The notes below the pieces were generated by a model that was not told the origin of the DNA, made no database searches, and saw nothing but the letters and a program-made list of their open reading frames with translations. Position numbers and translations under genes: made by a program. This document shows positions 24,300 through 36,349 of a stretch of DNA of 64,000 nt, piece by piece (the stretch's first letter is position 1; each line of letters opens with the position of its first letter). Location: positions 1,881,386 to 1,945,385 of the forward strand of contig JAHGAU010000006.1 of assembly GCA_019925105.1 (NCBI GenBank). Reading direction: 5' to 3'. The stretch is from Niebla homalea. Lineage: Eukaryota; Ascomycota; Lecanoromycetes; Lecanorales; Ramalinaceae.

Positions 24300-25010
24300 A
24301 ATTTATTATATAATAACTTTAATTAGTCTTACGATAAATTAATAAACTTAATATATCTATTTAAGTTAAATAAATAGTTATAGAAATATATTATATATTA
24401 CTTTAAGTATAACTTAAATTAAATTAAAAATATATACTTTATAAATCGCTTTAATTAATTTTAAACCTATTAATTATTTTTTATATTATTTATATAAACT
24501 TTATTATCGCTTTATTAAATTATTATAATTATAATATACTTTTTACCGTTATTAATAAGTTCTTTGAACGGGTATTTTTACTCCCCGGTAATATTAAATT
24601 TAAGATTAATAATTAAGCAAAATTATTATTAATAAAATTAATAAAATAAGGCTAAAATATTCCTTCCGATATTATATTAAATAGAAATTATAAATTTATC
24701 TTTATATTTTAGAAATCCATATTTAAAAAAATAGATATTTATATTCTTACGTTTAACGTATATTATCCTTAAATTAACGGTTAATTAAAATAAATTAATT
24801 AAACCGTTAAGATTATATTATATTACTTTGTAATTACGTATCCGGATTATAGTTAAATAAATATTATTTTATATATTTAAAGTATTTTAAATAATTTAAA
24901 GTTAACGTTAATTAAATTTACTTTAAATAAAATCTACTATAATATAAATATCCGTAACCCCTTAAACCTTTTAATAATCTTTTAATTTTTAAGTACGATA
25001 TATTTTAATT
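24300..25010 (+). pseudogene. Integrase remnant of element A
   Basis: Around 24700-24960 the plus strand reads KSIFKKIDIYILTFNVYYP, then ING, TVKIILYYFVITYPDYS, NIILYI*SILNNLKLTLIKF and YNINIRNPLNLL. This fits the Gypsy integrase core end: (I)DILTSTAYHPQTDGQSERTNQTVE...FVTxYPDxW...LPYIQSILNNSKS...P.EI.YGFxxRDPLDLL. The catalytic Glu region has decayed. Plus strand, downstream of RNase H as expected. Confidence 0.8.
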
Positions 25011-25485
25011 ATAAAACTATAAAAAAATATAAAACGTATTAAAATTTACGTAAATAATAATTAAATTCCGATATAATTAAAGTTATAAATTAATTTAATT
25101 TAATATTAATAATTTAATTTATTTAAAGTTATATTATAAATATAATATTCCCGGTATTAAAAATCATAAGCTATATTAATAATACATTAAATTTTTTATT
25201 ATTATTAAGAAAATTAATTATTTTATATATAAGCTTAAATTGCCCGTTAATATAAAAATAATACCAATTATTTCAATTAATATACTTAAACTAGTTAATA
25301 ACCTAATAAAAGACTTTTTCAATAAATAATTTAACCGTAATACGTTATTTACTTTAAAAGTTAATTCCGAGAGTAAAAAAGAATATATTATTAAAAGAAT
25401 TATTTATAGGGAAAAAGATAATAAATACTTAATTAAATAAGTTATTTAAAATATAGAATATAATAATAAGCTTCCGTTATTAAAA

Positions 25486-25677
25486 TTGCACTTAAACTTA
25501 TTATATAAATTCTATATTATATATCCCGAATTTAATAATATCTTTATTACCCGCCGTAATAAACTTTATATTACTTTATTATCGGTACTTATTAAAATAA
25601 TATCCTTATCGTTTACCAGCATTCTTTATATACTTTATTTTAAACGTAATCGCGGCCGCCCCCGTAAAATTAAGTAA
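25486..25677 (+). pseudogene. C-terminal pol fragment of element A with an AT-hook-like end
   Basis: An open stretch of 63 codons at the 3' end of the pol of A, ending about 120 bp before the right LTR. Its last residues are KRNRGRPRKIK, the RGRPRK core of an AT-hook, a DNA minor-groove binding motif. Being at the end of the integrase, it could help target chromatin, but that is inference. It stays open partly because its codons are CpG- and CpC-rich (25651-25674), contexts that RIP hits least. The ATG at the start is probably not the original start, since this is the tail of a longer polyprotein. Confidence 0.5.
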
Positions 25678-25798
25678 GATTTTAACATAAAAATATAAGA
25701 TATATAAAGTATAACGTATTATTAAGTATTGTTATTTATATTAATATATTAAGGTAAACGCTATTATAAATAATGGCCTTTTTTCTTTTAATAATATT

Positions 25799-25953
25799 TA
25801 TTATATATATATATAGCATAGGGGATACGCGGGAGTATTCATAAGTATAGGATACTTTTATACGTAGAGGACAGATGATCCTTAGGATCCCATCTGCATT
25901 CAGGTAGAATGATCATTCATACATTATCACACTTTTTGGTCACTACACCAACA
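25799..25953 (+). repeat. 3' LTR of element A
   Basis: 155 bp. The inner start is decayed to TATTATATATATATATAGC, while the outer end keeps GGTCACTACACCAACA. Followed by the duplication AAGTT at 25954-25958. Confidence 0.93.
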
Positions 25954-25958
25954 AAGTT

Positions 25959-26670
25959 ATAAGGTTATTAAAATTGAGTTTCTAAGTATTATTATAACCT
26001 TAATAAGAATACGTTAACGTTACGTTATCGTCTTTAATTTTATATATAAACGTATTATTAATTTATAGATCTTTAATAAGTAACTTAATCGGCTTAAATT
26101 CCTTATAAGGTTTTTTAAGTAATTATTAAATTTTTTTTTATAAAATAATAATTTAAATACCTTTTAAAACGAATAATAATTAATAATTAATAACCGCCGT
26201 CTACCGGTATTTTATTAATTTATCGGATTAAAATACGAGCTTATTTTATAAGGTAAATAATAAGGTAATATTAAAAAATAAAACTTCTTTATAGTTTAAA
26301 CGTTTTAATAAAGGATCAATAAAGTTTATTTTATTTTAATAATAAAATACTTTAAAGTTATAATTAATAAGTTTTAAGGCTTATTTAACTTAATATAGGC
26401 TTAACGCCGGCTATTTTATAAATTTTTAAAGGTTATTATAATCTATTTATACTTAAATAACTTTAAGGCTCCCTTTTAAGTAATAGCGTTATTACTTAAA
26501 CGCTATAATAATAATAAAAAGCTTTTAATTATATATTTTATAATTTTATTTAATAAAGGTTATTTTTCTGGATTAATACGTAATTAAACGTTAATAACCT
26601 TCCTTAAACTATTAAGATAAAATGCTTACGATAATAAAGTTAAATATATTAGTTTTTACTTATATTTTCT
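25959..26670 (-). pseudogene. RNase H region of element D
   Basis: Minus-strand sequence between TRIM2 and element A. It matches the RNase H region of E (about 60840-61400) and of F (about 35300-35950) at the DNA level, including a segment that reads LQIQINYNNL-like in E (family motif TDHxNL). Too many stops to translate cleanly here. Confidence 0.6.
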
Positions 26671-26675
26671 GTTTT

Positions 26676-27929
26676 TATTACGTGCATACAGGGCAGGCAG
26701 TACTTCTCATCATGGTTTACGGTACTAGCGAGTATGGTAGCCTAGCGTCTTGGTATACGCACCTACATAACTAGCAACACCGTTCATAGTTATAATCCAA
26801 ACAGTTACCACTCCACCCTTAATACCTACACTTCGTCTTTTTCCCTGATAAATGGTAGTAATAGCTAAGTTTCGATTTTATTTATGTTATTATATATAAA
26901 AGGGATTATAGATATACCCTTACCGATACCGTTATACCGATACCAGCGGCAGACTATAATACGTAGAGCATTAAATATGACTTCCCGGCACCCTTTAGCT
27001 TAACGGATTATATACTATATATAGTATATTTATACTTAAAGTAATAAATTAATAAATAATATACTTTCTTATAGTAATTCGTTACTTTCGAAGACCCGTA
27101 GATACGGCAGTTAATAGCCATTAATTTTACCTCCGGAATTTTACTATTTATAATAAGTAATAAAGACAATATATTTATAAAGGTCGATAGGGACGTAAGT
27201 TAAATATAACGGATAAAGAAGGATACTTTAAAATTATACGTTATAAGCTCGGTATAAAGACTTTATACTATAAAATTAATATAAAGATTTTAATATTATA
27301 TACCTTACGGTCGGCATAAAGACTTTATTATACTTATACGCCTTATAATCGGTATAAAGATTATATAAGGAGTATACCCTATCGTAATAGTAAAGTTATC
27401 TTATAATACTTATAGCTTAATTAATTAATTAATAAAAGTAAGAGTAAAGAATATAAATAAAAGTATAAAATAAATATTCCTTTAATAAAATTACGGAGAT
27501 TATATTTTTAAACGATTTAACTTAAATTTAATCGCTTAATTTACGATTATTTCCCGGGTTGCGGTCCCGTTCGGTTCTCGTTAATATTACCGTTTACCCT
27601 ACCTTACTCCTTATTAACCATATATTTAAATAACGTTATTAATATACTCGGGGCTTACTTTTAGTTACCTTTACTATTAAGTAAGTCAATATCCATAATA
27701 TTTTATAATAAATAATCCGACGTAAGCGTTAACTTTTTCCTTTTTATGGGTACTTATTACGTACATATAGGGTAGGCAGTACTTCTTATTATGGTTCACG
27801 GTATTAACGAGCATAGTAGCCTAGCGTCTTAGCATGCGCACCCACATAACTAGCAACACCGTTCATAGTTGCAATCCAGGCAGTTACCACTCCACCCTTA
27901 ATACCTGCACTTCGTCTTTTTCCCTGACA
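26676..27929 (+). mobile_element. TRIM2: miniature LTR element nested in element D
   Basis: 1254 bp in the opposite orientation to TRIM1 and TRIM3. Terminal repeats of 175 bp are at 26676-26850 and 27755-27929, the outer right end reading CCCTGACA. A perfect duplication GTTTT is at 26671-26675 and 27930-27934. The repeats are 10 bp longer than in TRIM1. Just inside the left repeat is AATGGTAGTAATAGC, the same primer-site-like motif as in TRIM1. No coding capacity is seen. The uninterrupted target is visible in F near 35945-35985. Confidence 0.85.
27234..27372. repeat. Internal tandem repeats of TRIM2
   Basis: Three degenerate copies of a unit containing CGGTATAAAGACTTTATA, the inverse of the TRIM1 and TRIM3 array. 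The unit is itself partly palindromic (TATAAAG and CTTTATA). Confidence 0.6.
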
Positions 27930-27959
27930 GTTTTAAGTTAAAATAACGGAATAATAACG

Positions 27960-28900
27960 TATTAATAAATATTTCGCGGAGTTAATAAAACGCCGTATTT
28001 ACCGTATTATTTTATTTTAACGGGTTAACCTTTTTCCCTTTTTTATTACCCTTAAGTAAATTAATTAAAAGCTTAATTATCCTTAAATATAAATAAATAA
28101 AATAATAATAAAAATTTATAAAGTTTAAAAAGACTTATATTTCTTAATAGGTTTTTAGGGTAAATTAATCCTTAATAATTTAAATATGCTTTTAATTTAT
28201 TTAAATTCCTTTAATAAAAACGATAAACCCTAGAAACTCTATTTAAATAATATTAAATTAATACTTTTTAAGGTTAATATAAAGTTAAAATTAATGAAAT
28301 CGCTTAAGGACTTATTAAATATAACGTTAATAGTCCGCCGGATTCTTATTAAATATTAAAATATTAATTAATTTAAATAATATAATAAAATACTTAAAAT
28401 AATTATAATATATATAGAACGTTATCTTTTACTTATTGCCGGACTTAATTTATAATTAATAATAAATATCCTTAAGGTTTAACTTAATAAACCGTTTAAA
28501 ATTATTTAACCGGTTAAAAATCTTAATAATTAAAAGTAATAAATATCGATTTTTAATTATAACCGTATTTAATTTATAATAATCGATATAAAGATAAAGG
28601 CCGTTGTTTTTCTTAAATATAAAAAAAATTAAAACGCTTACGGATAACGTTGAGTAATAAATCCAACCCCGGGTTATAATATCCTTTAAATACCGCCGGA
28701 GCTCCGTTAACTTTACTTAAGACAAATTATATAAAGGATTATATAATAGCTTTTTATTATTTAAGTTAATAACGTAATCTTTTTATTTTAATTTAAATAA
28801 AGTATTAATTATATTATTAAAAAAGATATTTATATATTTATTTAATTCTTTTAAAACGCTCCGGTTAATAAAGTCTTTTATTATATTTATATACGTTAAA
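27960..28900 (-). pseudogene. Reverse transcriptase remnant of element D, catalytic box deleted
   Basis: Minus-strand reading around 28340-28480 gives FIKLNLKDIYY, then YIYYNYFKYFIILFKLIN and directly ILIFNKNPADYQRYI. E and F have a further 27 codons between the last two blocks, holding the YxDD box (YLND in E, YFNN in F). The 81-bp gap keeps the frame. The junction lies at about 28360-28368. The RT start region near 28620-28680 reads decayed PGxI(Y)YST(L/P). Confidence 0.75.
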
Positions 28901-30624
28901 TTACTTTAAGGGATTTATAGTATTTTTAAGCGTTCCGTCATTACGTTTATATAAATAATTATAAAGATTTTATTAATTTCCGTTAAACTTTAACCGAAAT
29001 TATAAACGTTATTAATTTATGACTTATAAGAATTAATTTTAAAGTATTATTTATCCGCCGCCGGATTAATCGTTATTTATAAGGCGTATAAGGCTAATAA
29101 ATTAAGGATTACGTTTAAACCTTCTTAATTAATAATATAAAAAAGTATTTTATATTATTTTTATTACTTTTAATTATTAATTAAATAATATTATAATTAA
29201 TAAATATTATAATAAAAGATTTACTTATTATTAAGAAAAGCCGTTTACGGTAAGACGGTAAGGGTTAATTATAAGTTTTATTAAACCGTATATATTTATA
29301 AAATTAAATTTATTTAAGCTTTAATATTAATTAATATACTTAATAATTAAGGATTATCTTAAAAACTTATTTAACCTTTAATAATAAAAGTTAAATATTT
29401 TTTTAATTATCTTTTTATTAATTTTAATTTTAAAGCGCCGCCGGAACTTTATTATTTTTTAATATATTATATTTTTTATAGGATTTTACGTTTATTATTA
29501 AGACTTTATTTTATAAAACGGTAAAATAATTAAATATATAATAACTTTTTCCGTAATATATATAATACTTAACGTTCTTATTTATTTTAAGGATAACGTT
29601 AAAGTTTTTAAGTATAATTTTACGCTTTTAATTATAAAAATTAATTTTAATAAAAATATATACCGACTTTAAATTATTAGAATTAAATTTAAATACCTTA
29701 TTTTTAAGGGATTTACCCTTATTGGCTTTTTAATTATTATTAATAATACGCTTTAAATTATTCTTTTATATAATTGCTATTATTATAATATCGTCCCGGG
29801 TTCTTAATATTTTATTAATTATAAAGATTTTAATTTTAAATTCCGGTAAAAGTTTTATAAAGAATATATAAATATAAAATTTATTTAATAATAATAATAA
29901 GTTCTTTTTTATAATTCTTAAAGTATTATAAAATTATATTATTTTTTATTTAAAATATTATTTAATATCCTTAAACCGCTTATAATAAATAAGCTAACGG
30001 TTCTCCGGATTAATTATTAAATTTAAGAATTTATCCTTAAGTTTCTAATAGTTTATTTTATTAATTTTTTTATCTAATAAATTAAAGATTTTATGAAAAA
30101 TAAACCTTAAATAAAAAATTACCTTTTTTCTTTTAATAAAAAAATACTTAAGACAAAATATAAATTATTTTTTTAAGTTAATAAATTATATTTAATATTT
30201 ATTTTTAAATTTATTTTAATATAACTTAAACCTTTCCGGATAAAAAGACTTACTTTTATAAGGTAAAATAAAAGTTACCGGTAATACATTATCGGTATAA
30301 AGCTTAATAATAAAATTAATATAAAAGAAAATCCTAAAACGCGAACCCTTATACTATACGTTAATACGGTTAAATATATATTTTTAATAAGTATAATTTT
30401 CGGCTTTAAGTTAATTAACTTTAAACTATAGTTTTAAAAGTTAAGTTTATTAAGCCGTAATATTATAGCGGCGTTTTACCGTTTTAATCTATTTAATTAT
30501 AATAAAAAGGTTTTTAATTAAAAAGTAAATATCGCTTTTTTATTTTAAGGGTTATTAAGTTAATCGAGTATTTATTATAATAATAATATCGGGCCTTTTC
30601 CTTAATAAAGAAAAAGAATTAAAA
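28900..30624 (-). pseudogene. Protease, gag and leader region of element D
   Basis: About 1.7 kb between the RT and the 5' LTR. By alignment with E (58036-59900) it should contain gag and a protease. Short blocks agree with the gag of E (for example near 30000-30200), but stops occupy every frame and I see no clean zinc knuckle. Confidence 0.5.
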
Positions 30625-30945
30625 TATTAAATTAATTCCGTTAATAATACGTTAACGGGATTAATAAAAGTAAATATAGAAAACGTAACGTTACGGTTTA
30701 AATACTTAAGTATTACTTTAATAAGTAAATTAATAATAAGATTAATTCTTAAACAACTTAGAAAAAATTGGGGTATAGCCTTTACTTAAGGTAAAGGTAA
30801 TGACTACCCCGCTTTACGCCTATTGAGCTACGGCTCATAAATGACGTATACCAAGGCCCTTTGCCAAGGCCTAACGGCCTACCTTGGCGCAGCAGTATGG
30901 CGCATTACTGTGGCGCCGGCGCAGAGATGGCGCTAGCTGCTAACA
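30625..30945 (-). repeat. 5' LTR of element D
   Basis: 321 bp. On the minus strand it begins TGTTAGCAGCTAGCGCC at 30945. The outer part (about 30770-30945) is GC-rich and hardly mutated, and the inner part is decayed. It has one copy of the 13-bp motif GGCCTTGGCAAAG, where E has four. It also carries a short palindrome CTTTACTTAAGGTAAAG near 30782-30798. Confidence 0.88.
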
Positions 30946-31435
30946 TTTTTACTTATAATAATTTATAATATATCGTCTTTACTTAAGAGGGATTCTAAGG
31001 GGAGATTTAAGGGTAATAATAGAATAAATTCGTCCTTAAGTGCTTCATTTTTAATATTTATTTATTTTATGGTTTTTATATTATACTCCGCTTTAATAAG
31101 AGTTTATTAATTAATTTTAATTAATAAAAACGTTGGAGCGTATTTTAAATAATAATATCTATTATTTATAATTGCGACGTTTAAGAAATAAGATGGAGTA
31201 AATAAGTAAAAGATAAGTGAAAATTAAATTCTTAATTAAAGGATCTATTAATAGAAAAACTTTCGGTATTATTACCGCGTTTACTCATTATTTAAAGTAT
31301 ACGTTTCTGGTATTATTATTATATATACCGTAAGATAGATAAACTCGCTATTATTATTAAATTGTGAAAGCCTTAGTAAATGTATAAATAATATAAATAA
31401 ATAATGATCTATCTAGGTACATAATGGTAAGCTAT
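30946..31435. other. Background DNA between elements D and F
   Basis: About 490 bp with no recognisable gene or repeat end. It is AT-rich but keeps more TG and CA than the elements (for example near 31365-31435), so it is only lightly RIP-mutated or single copy. It joins the DNA right of F (45507 on) at the duplicated target GCTAT. Confidence 0.55.
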
Positions 31436-31804
31436 TGTTAGACAGGTCCGCCGGCTCACAGCTGGCGGGGCTAGTTAAAAGGGGTTTATAGAAGACGTAA
31501 AATATAACTGTAGATTTAATACTTAAATTCAAAAGGTAGATTAATTCTTAAGGAATTATAAACTGGCTGGACGCAGGCCTATCTTAAAAAACCGGTTTTA
31601 AGGATAGCTTAAACCACGGTAATAATGACTTTAACCCCGGTTATAATTACGTATACCCGTATATAAAAGGCTTAAACTCCTGAAGCCTCTGGTTTTAAAA
31701 GTTATCGCTTAAACGGTTACGTTACTTATTTATAGCCTTTAAGTAAACCGGTACTTAATATACTTAATATACGTTAAACGCTTATTAAGCATTAAACGTT
31801 AATA
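31436..31804 (-). repeat. 3' LTR of element F
   Basis: 369 bp. The outer start TGTTAGACAGGTCCGCCGGC is intact (a hairpin GCCGGC...GCTGGC lies near 31451-31466). The inner end has decayed to CATTAAACGTTAATA where the partner has CGCTAGGCGCTAACA. Confidence 0.93.
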
Positions 31805-33062
31805 ATGCTTTTTTCTTTATATTTTAATCCTTAAAAATAAAGGTTATATAAATAAATAATAATATTATAAAGAAAACGTTAATACGTAACCGGCGTATAC
31901 GTAAGGCTTATTAAAAACCTATTATTAAAACTTAATAGGAAAAGGGTAAAAAGAAAAAAAGTTTATATATATACTTTAAAGTATATATTGAGAATATCGT
32001 TTAATATATTGGACGTAATAAAATATTATATATTAACGTATAGTTAACGTATTATAATAAAGCTTAGCAAAAACCCCCTTATAAAACTTAATAAAAAAAA
32101 AATAAGAAAAGAGTCTTAATAGTATTAATTAATAATTAAGTTATTACTTAAGAATTTACTTATTAATTTATTACGGCGTAATAATAATTAAATAATAAAA
32201 AATTTATTATTATTTTAAATTTCTTTTTTTTTTTTTCTTTAATAATTTTAATAGCTTTTATATATATATTATATAGAAACTTTAATTATAATACTTAATT
32301 AATATATAAAAATAGCTTTTATTTATATTTTTATTATTATTATAATAAGTTATATTAATTATATGTAAACGTTTATATATTTAATATAATAATAACCCGT
32401 AATAATAATAAATAAATATACGTTAATATAATATAAATAAGAAAATAAAGCAAATATTATTTTAATATTTTAATATATAATATTTATATAATACGATAAT
32501 ATTTTATTAACCTTTTACGATAAAAATATATTTATAATTAAATAAAAGTTAATAATATATAAATACCCTATATTTTATATATTTTTTATAAAACGAACCT
32601 TATATTTATAATATTAATCTTTATAACCGATATAAATTTAAAGGTTATAATAGCCGTTATCGTACCGTAAGATTATATCGTTATTAAAACGTTAACGTTT
32701 TAATTAAATATAGTTCCCGGATAAGTTTATTAAAAAGGTACGTAAGGTAATACGTAGGCTTAATCGGGCGTTACGGCCTTAAGAGAAATCCTACTTATTA
32801 TATTAATATAATAAACTCTTTTATAAGTTTAAAGTTTAACGTAAATTATATAAATATATAGAAATAACGCGTTATATAATTAAGCCGGCGTATCGCTATA
32901 TTTAATTAAAGGCTTATAAATCGATAATAACCCTTAAGGGGGAAGTAAAAAGATAATTATTTTAAACTTTTACCGTAGAAACGGAGGTTATTAAATTTAA
33001 AGTAAAGGTATATACTGATATAACGATAGCTTAACGTTAACGTTAATATATTCTAAATAAAG

Positions 33063-33300
33063 AATAATACGGAAAAAGATTGGGCCTCCTTTATTAAGTA
33101 TTTTATTAATTATTCTAAATTTAAGGGCTTTAAGATAAATAAGGATAAAGAAGAAGATATAAAGATAAAGGAGATATAATTTATTTCGGCGGTAACGGTT
33201 AAAGGGTCGGCCTTAATTCCGGAAAATAATAACTCTGGAGTATATTAAGGAACCTTTTAGCCTATTAATATTAAAATCGGGTTAACCTTAAAATAAAAAA
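33063..33300 (+). pseudogene. Antisense ORF (aORF) remnant of element F
   Basis: Plus-strand frame, antisense to pol, in the post-integrase region. It is open at 33063-33176, reading DWASFIKYFINYSKFKGFKI then NKDKEEDIKIKEI. It continues past single stops with VKGSALIPENNNSGVYQGTF. This parallels the frame of E (GFNPFKEEEEK..., EKSALTFKSNTPESS). A purine-rich stretch follows at 33370-33400. Same class of reading frame as in D and E, more diverged. Confidence 0.45.
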
Positions 33301-34599
33301 GGAATAAGAAAATAAAATCATTATATTCCATTTAATCCGTTAATATTTATCCGGTTTTAAAAGTATAAAAGGGAAAAAAAAAAGAAAAAGGAAAAGGCCT
33401 ATTGCATTAATATGACGGCGTTATAAATTGTTTTTATTTTTTTTATATATATTATAAATATTTAACGTTTAACGTTTAAGCGCTTATAATTTATATATTA
33501 TTGGATAATAATATAAATATAATATTAAAGCTTTCGGGATATTAATTAAATTATAATATATCTTAATTAATCCTTAATCGTTAATATTTTAACTTTATTT
33601 CTTTTTAATTTAATATTAATTTATTAATAAATATTTTTAAGCGCTTATAGTTTATTTCTATACTTTTATATTTATAATATTATCGTATTTATAGATTAAT
33701 TATTATAATTATAATAAATAAATAAACGTTACTAAAATATTAATTATATTAAGTATATTATATCTTATTAAATAAAATTATAATAAATCCTTAATAACTT
33801 ACGTAAAAAGAAAATATATTAATAAAGTAAACCATAATATTAATTATTATATATAGTTATTAATTATAATATAAAACTTTTAATTATTACGGTATTAACT
33901 TTATATCCGTTTCTTTTTTTTTTTTTTATATTATTTTATTATATTACTTTTATAGCTTTTATACGTTATTTAAGTTATCCGTTAAAACTTATTAATTATA
34001 TTTAAAGTTTTAATTAAGTTACTTAACTTTATATTAAATACCCCGGGAGTTCTTAATATAATCCGTAATTTCTTTAATTTCTTATTCTTCTTTATTATTA
34101 ATAAGTTTTAAAGGATATATTATTGCTTCTATTATTTTATCGTTAATTTAAATATAATATAACTTAAAAAAAGAAATATAAATTATATAATAAATATAAT
34201 AACTTATAAGGAGGAAAAAACGGTACGTTTATTATTTAATCTTATCGTTAATTTTAAAGGGTTTAATAAATTAAAATATAAGTTTTTTATTTAATTACTT
34301 AAGTTTAAGGTTTTTAATATTTAATATTATTAAATCATTAACGTTATATAACTTTAATTAATATTTTTTATTATAAATCTATTTAATCGATCTTAATATA
34401 TAGCGTTGTTATTCCGTTAATTTTTTATAAATATCGTTTAAATTTTAAATTTTTTCTTTTATTATAAGTATTTCTTCTTTAATAAGTTTATCCTTAAACT
34501 TAAAGTAGATTTCAGGATTATATTTATAATTAACGTAAAAAGGGTTATATTTTAAACTTAAATAATATATATTCATATAAAAATACTTAATTATAAGTA

Positions 34600-35300
34600 A
34601 TAAATTTACTTAATTTATTTACTTTAAACCGGTAAATATTTTTAAGTATTACTTTATTCCTTAATTTTAATATTTAATTTATTTATTAATTTAAGGGTAA
34701 AATATAATATTAAGTTTACGTATGATCTTTAAATAATAATATATTAAACCTTAATAATTATTCGTAAAAACGGAACCTTTATCGGTAACGATTCCGTTTA
34801 ATATACCGTACTTAAAGAAAACCTTTTTAAATAATAATTTAATTAACGTAACGGCGTTTATACTTTTTATTATAAATAAATAGCGATATATCTTTATATA
34901 ACGGTTTACGACTATTAAGATTAAGTTATAAACTTGCCTTTTACGTTTATTAAAGGGTAAACCGGTAATAAAATTTATAATTAACTCTTTTTAAGGCTAT
35001 ATTAAAGGAGGGAGTTAAATTAATTTACCGTAAAGGCAATAACAATATACTTTAACTCTTTAATATATATTATATATTTTAACATAATCCGTTATTTAGA
35101 CTTTTAAACCGTTTTAATAATATTTCCGGGTTAATAACTTATAAGTTTTATTAATATTAAAGTAACCCGTTAATTTATTATTATAATATTTATTAATTAA
35201 TTCCTCTTAAATTACTCCGTCTTTAAAGATATATAACCGGTTATTATACTTAATAAAACCGGTTAAGTTAATACTTTAAACTTTATTAAATCGCGAATAA
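34600..35300 (-). pseudogene. Integrase remnant of element F
   Basis: Minus strand near 34750-34830: KKVFFKYGILNGIVTDKGSV then FTNNY, the Gypsy integrase second-aspartate motif with the Asp preserved. The N-terminal zinc-binding part should lie near 35000-35300. Stops interrupt it. Confidence 0.72.
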
Positions 35301-36349
35301 TCTTAAGCCGGTTTAATGGCAACTTCCTTAATTTTATAGGTAAATTTATCGTTAACTTATAAATCTTTAATAAGCCGTTATATTAAGATTAATTTTTTAT
35401 AAGCGTTTTTAAGTAATTAATATATTTCCTTCCGTAAAATAATAACTTAAATACCCCTTAATATAAGTAAAGGCGTATAGTTTATAATTACGGCCCGCCG
35501 GCGTTCCGGTAACTCTTTTAATTAAAAAGTAAACTTATTCTATACCGTAAATAAAAAGGTAATATTAAAAGGTAAGACTCCTTTATAATCTAGATATTTT
35601 AATAATAAATTAATAAGGTTTATTTTATTTTAATAATAAAATACTTTAAAGTTATAATTAATAAGTTTTAAGGCTTATTTAACTTAATATAAACTTAAAA
35701 CTAATTATTTTATAAACCCTTAAAGGTTATTATAATCCGTTTATACTTAAATAGTTTTAGCGTTTCCTTTTAAATAATAACGTTATTACTTAAACGCTAT
35801 AACGATAATAAGAAGCTTTTAATTATACGTTTTATAATTTTATTTAACAGATTATATCTTCCGGGATTAATAAGCTATTAAATATTAATAACCCTCCTTA
35901 AACTATTAAGATAAAATATTAATAATAATAAAATTAAACGTATCGGTTTTTACCCGTACCCTCTTTTCTAAGTTAAAATAACGGAGTAATAACGTATTAT
36001 TAAATATATTACGTAACCGGCTAAACGCTATTGTTATAACGTTATTCTACTTTAATAACTTAGCCTTTTTTCCCTTTTTATTACCTTTAAGTAAACTTAT
36101 TAAAAGTTTAATTATCCTTGAGTATTTATAAATAAAATATTTATAAAAGTTAGAAAACCTTTAAAAAGACTTAAATATTCCAGTAAATCTTTAAGGAAAA
36201 TTAATCCTTAATTACCTTAATACGTTTTTAATCCATTTATATCCCCTTTATAGAAACTATAAATCTTAAGAACTTAATTTAAGTAATATTAAATTAATAT
36301 TCCTTTAGGTTAATATAAAGTTAAAAATAATGTCATCGATTAAGGATTT

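Larger units (their letters stand above)
3373..25953 (+). mobile_element. Gypsy LTR retrotransposon A, RIP-degraded, carrying nested elements B and C
   Basis: Bounded by 155-bp LTRs (3373-3527 and 25799-25953) with TG...CA ends and a perfect target-site duplication AAGTT at 3368-3372 and 25954-25958. Removing nested B and C leaves about 6.7 kb. The surviving pol order RT (to 15797), RNase H (after 23066), integrase (about 24640-25010) on the plus strand makes it Gypsy. C inserted just after the catalytic box of the RT, so the pol of A is in two pieces 7.3 kb apart. It is inserted in D. No clear polypurine tract is seen before the right LTR. Confidence 0.92.
1..30945 (-). mobile_element. Gypsy LTR retrotransposon D, RIP-degraded, interrupted, left end outside window
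   Basis: Minus-strand Gypsy element whose 5' LTR is at 30625-30945 and whose 3' LTR is not reached by position 1. In minus-strand order I can read gag-like sequence, reverse transcriptase, RNase H and integrase, which is Gypsy order. Element A (3373-25953, target-site duplication AAGTT) splits the integrase side. TRIM2 (26676-27929, duplication GTTTT) splits the RT-RNase H side. Without these inserts at least 7.1 kb of D is visible. Element E (57676 onward) is a sister copy in the opposite orientation and matches it through pol and the post-integrase region. Stops fill all coding frames and the catalytic box of the RT is deleted, so it cannot be active by itself. The bases just right of the LTR are TTTTT (30946-30950), but the duplication cannot be confirmed without the left end. 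Confidence 0.88.

Noticed and set aside
12124..30945. CRISPR array suggested by repeated blocks
   Set aside because: The repeats are few, long and paired at element ends with target duplications. The window is eukaryotic in character.
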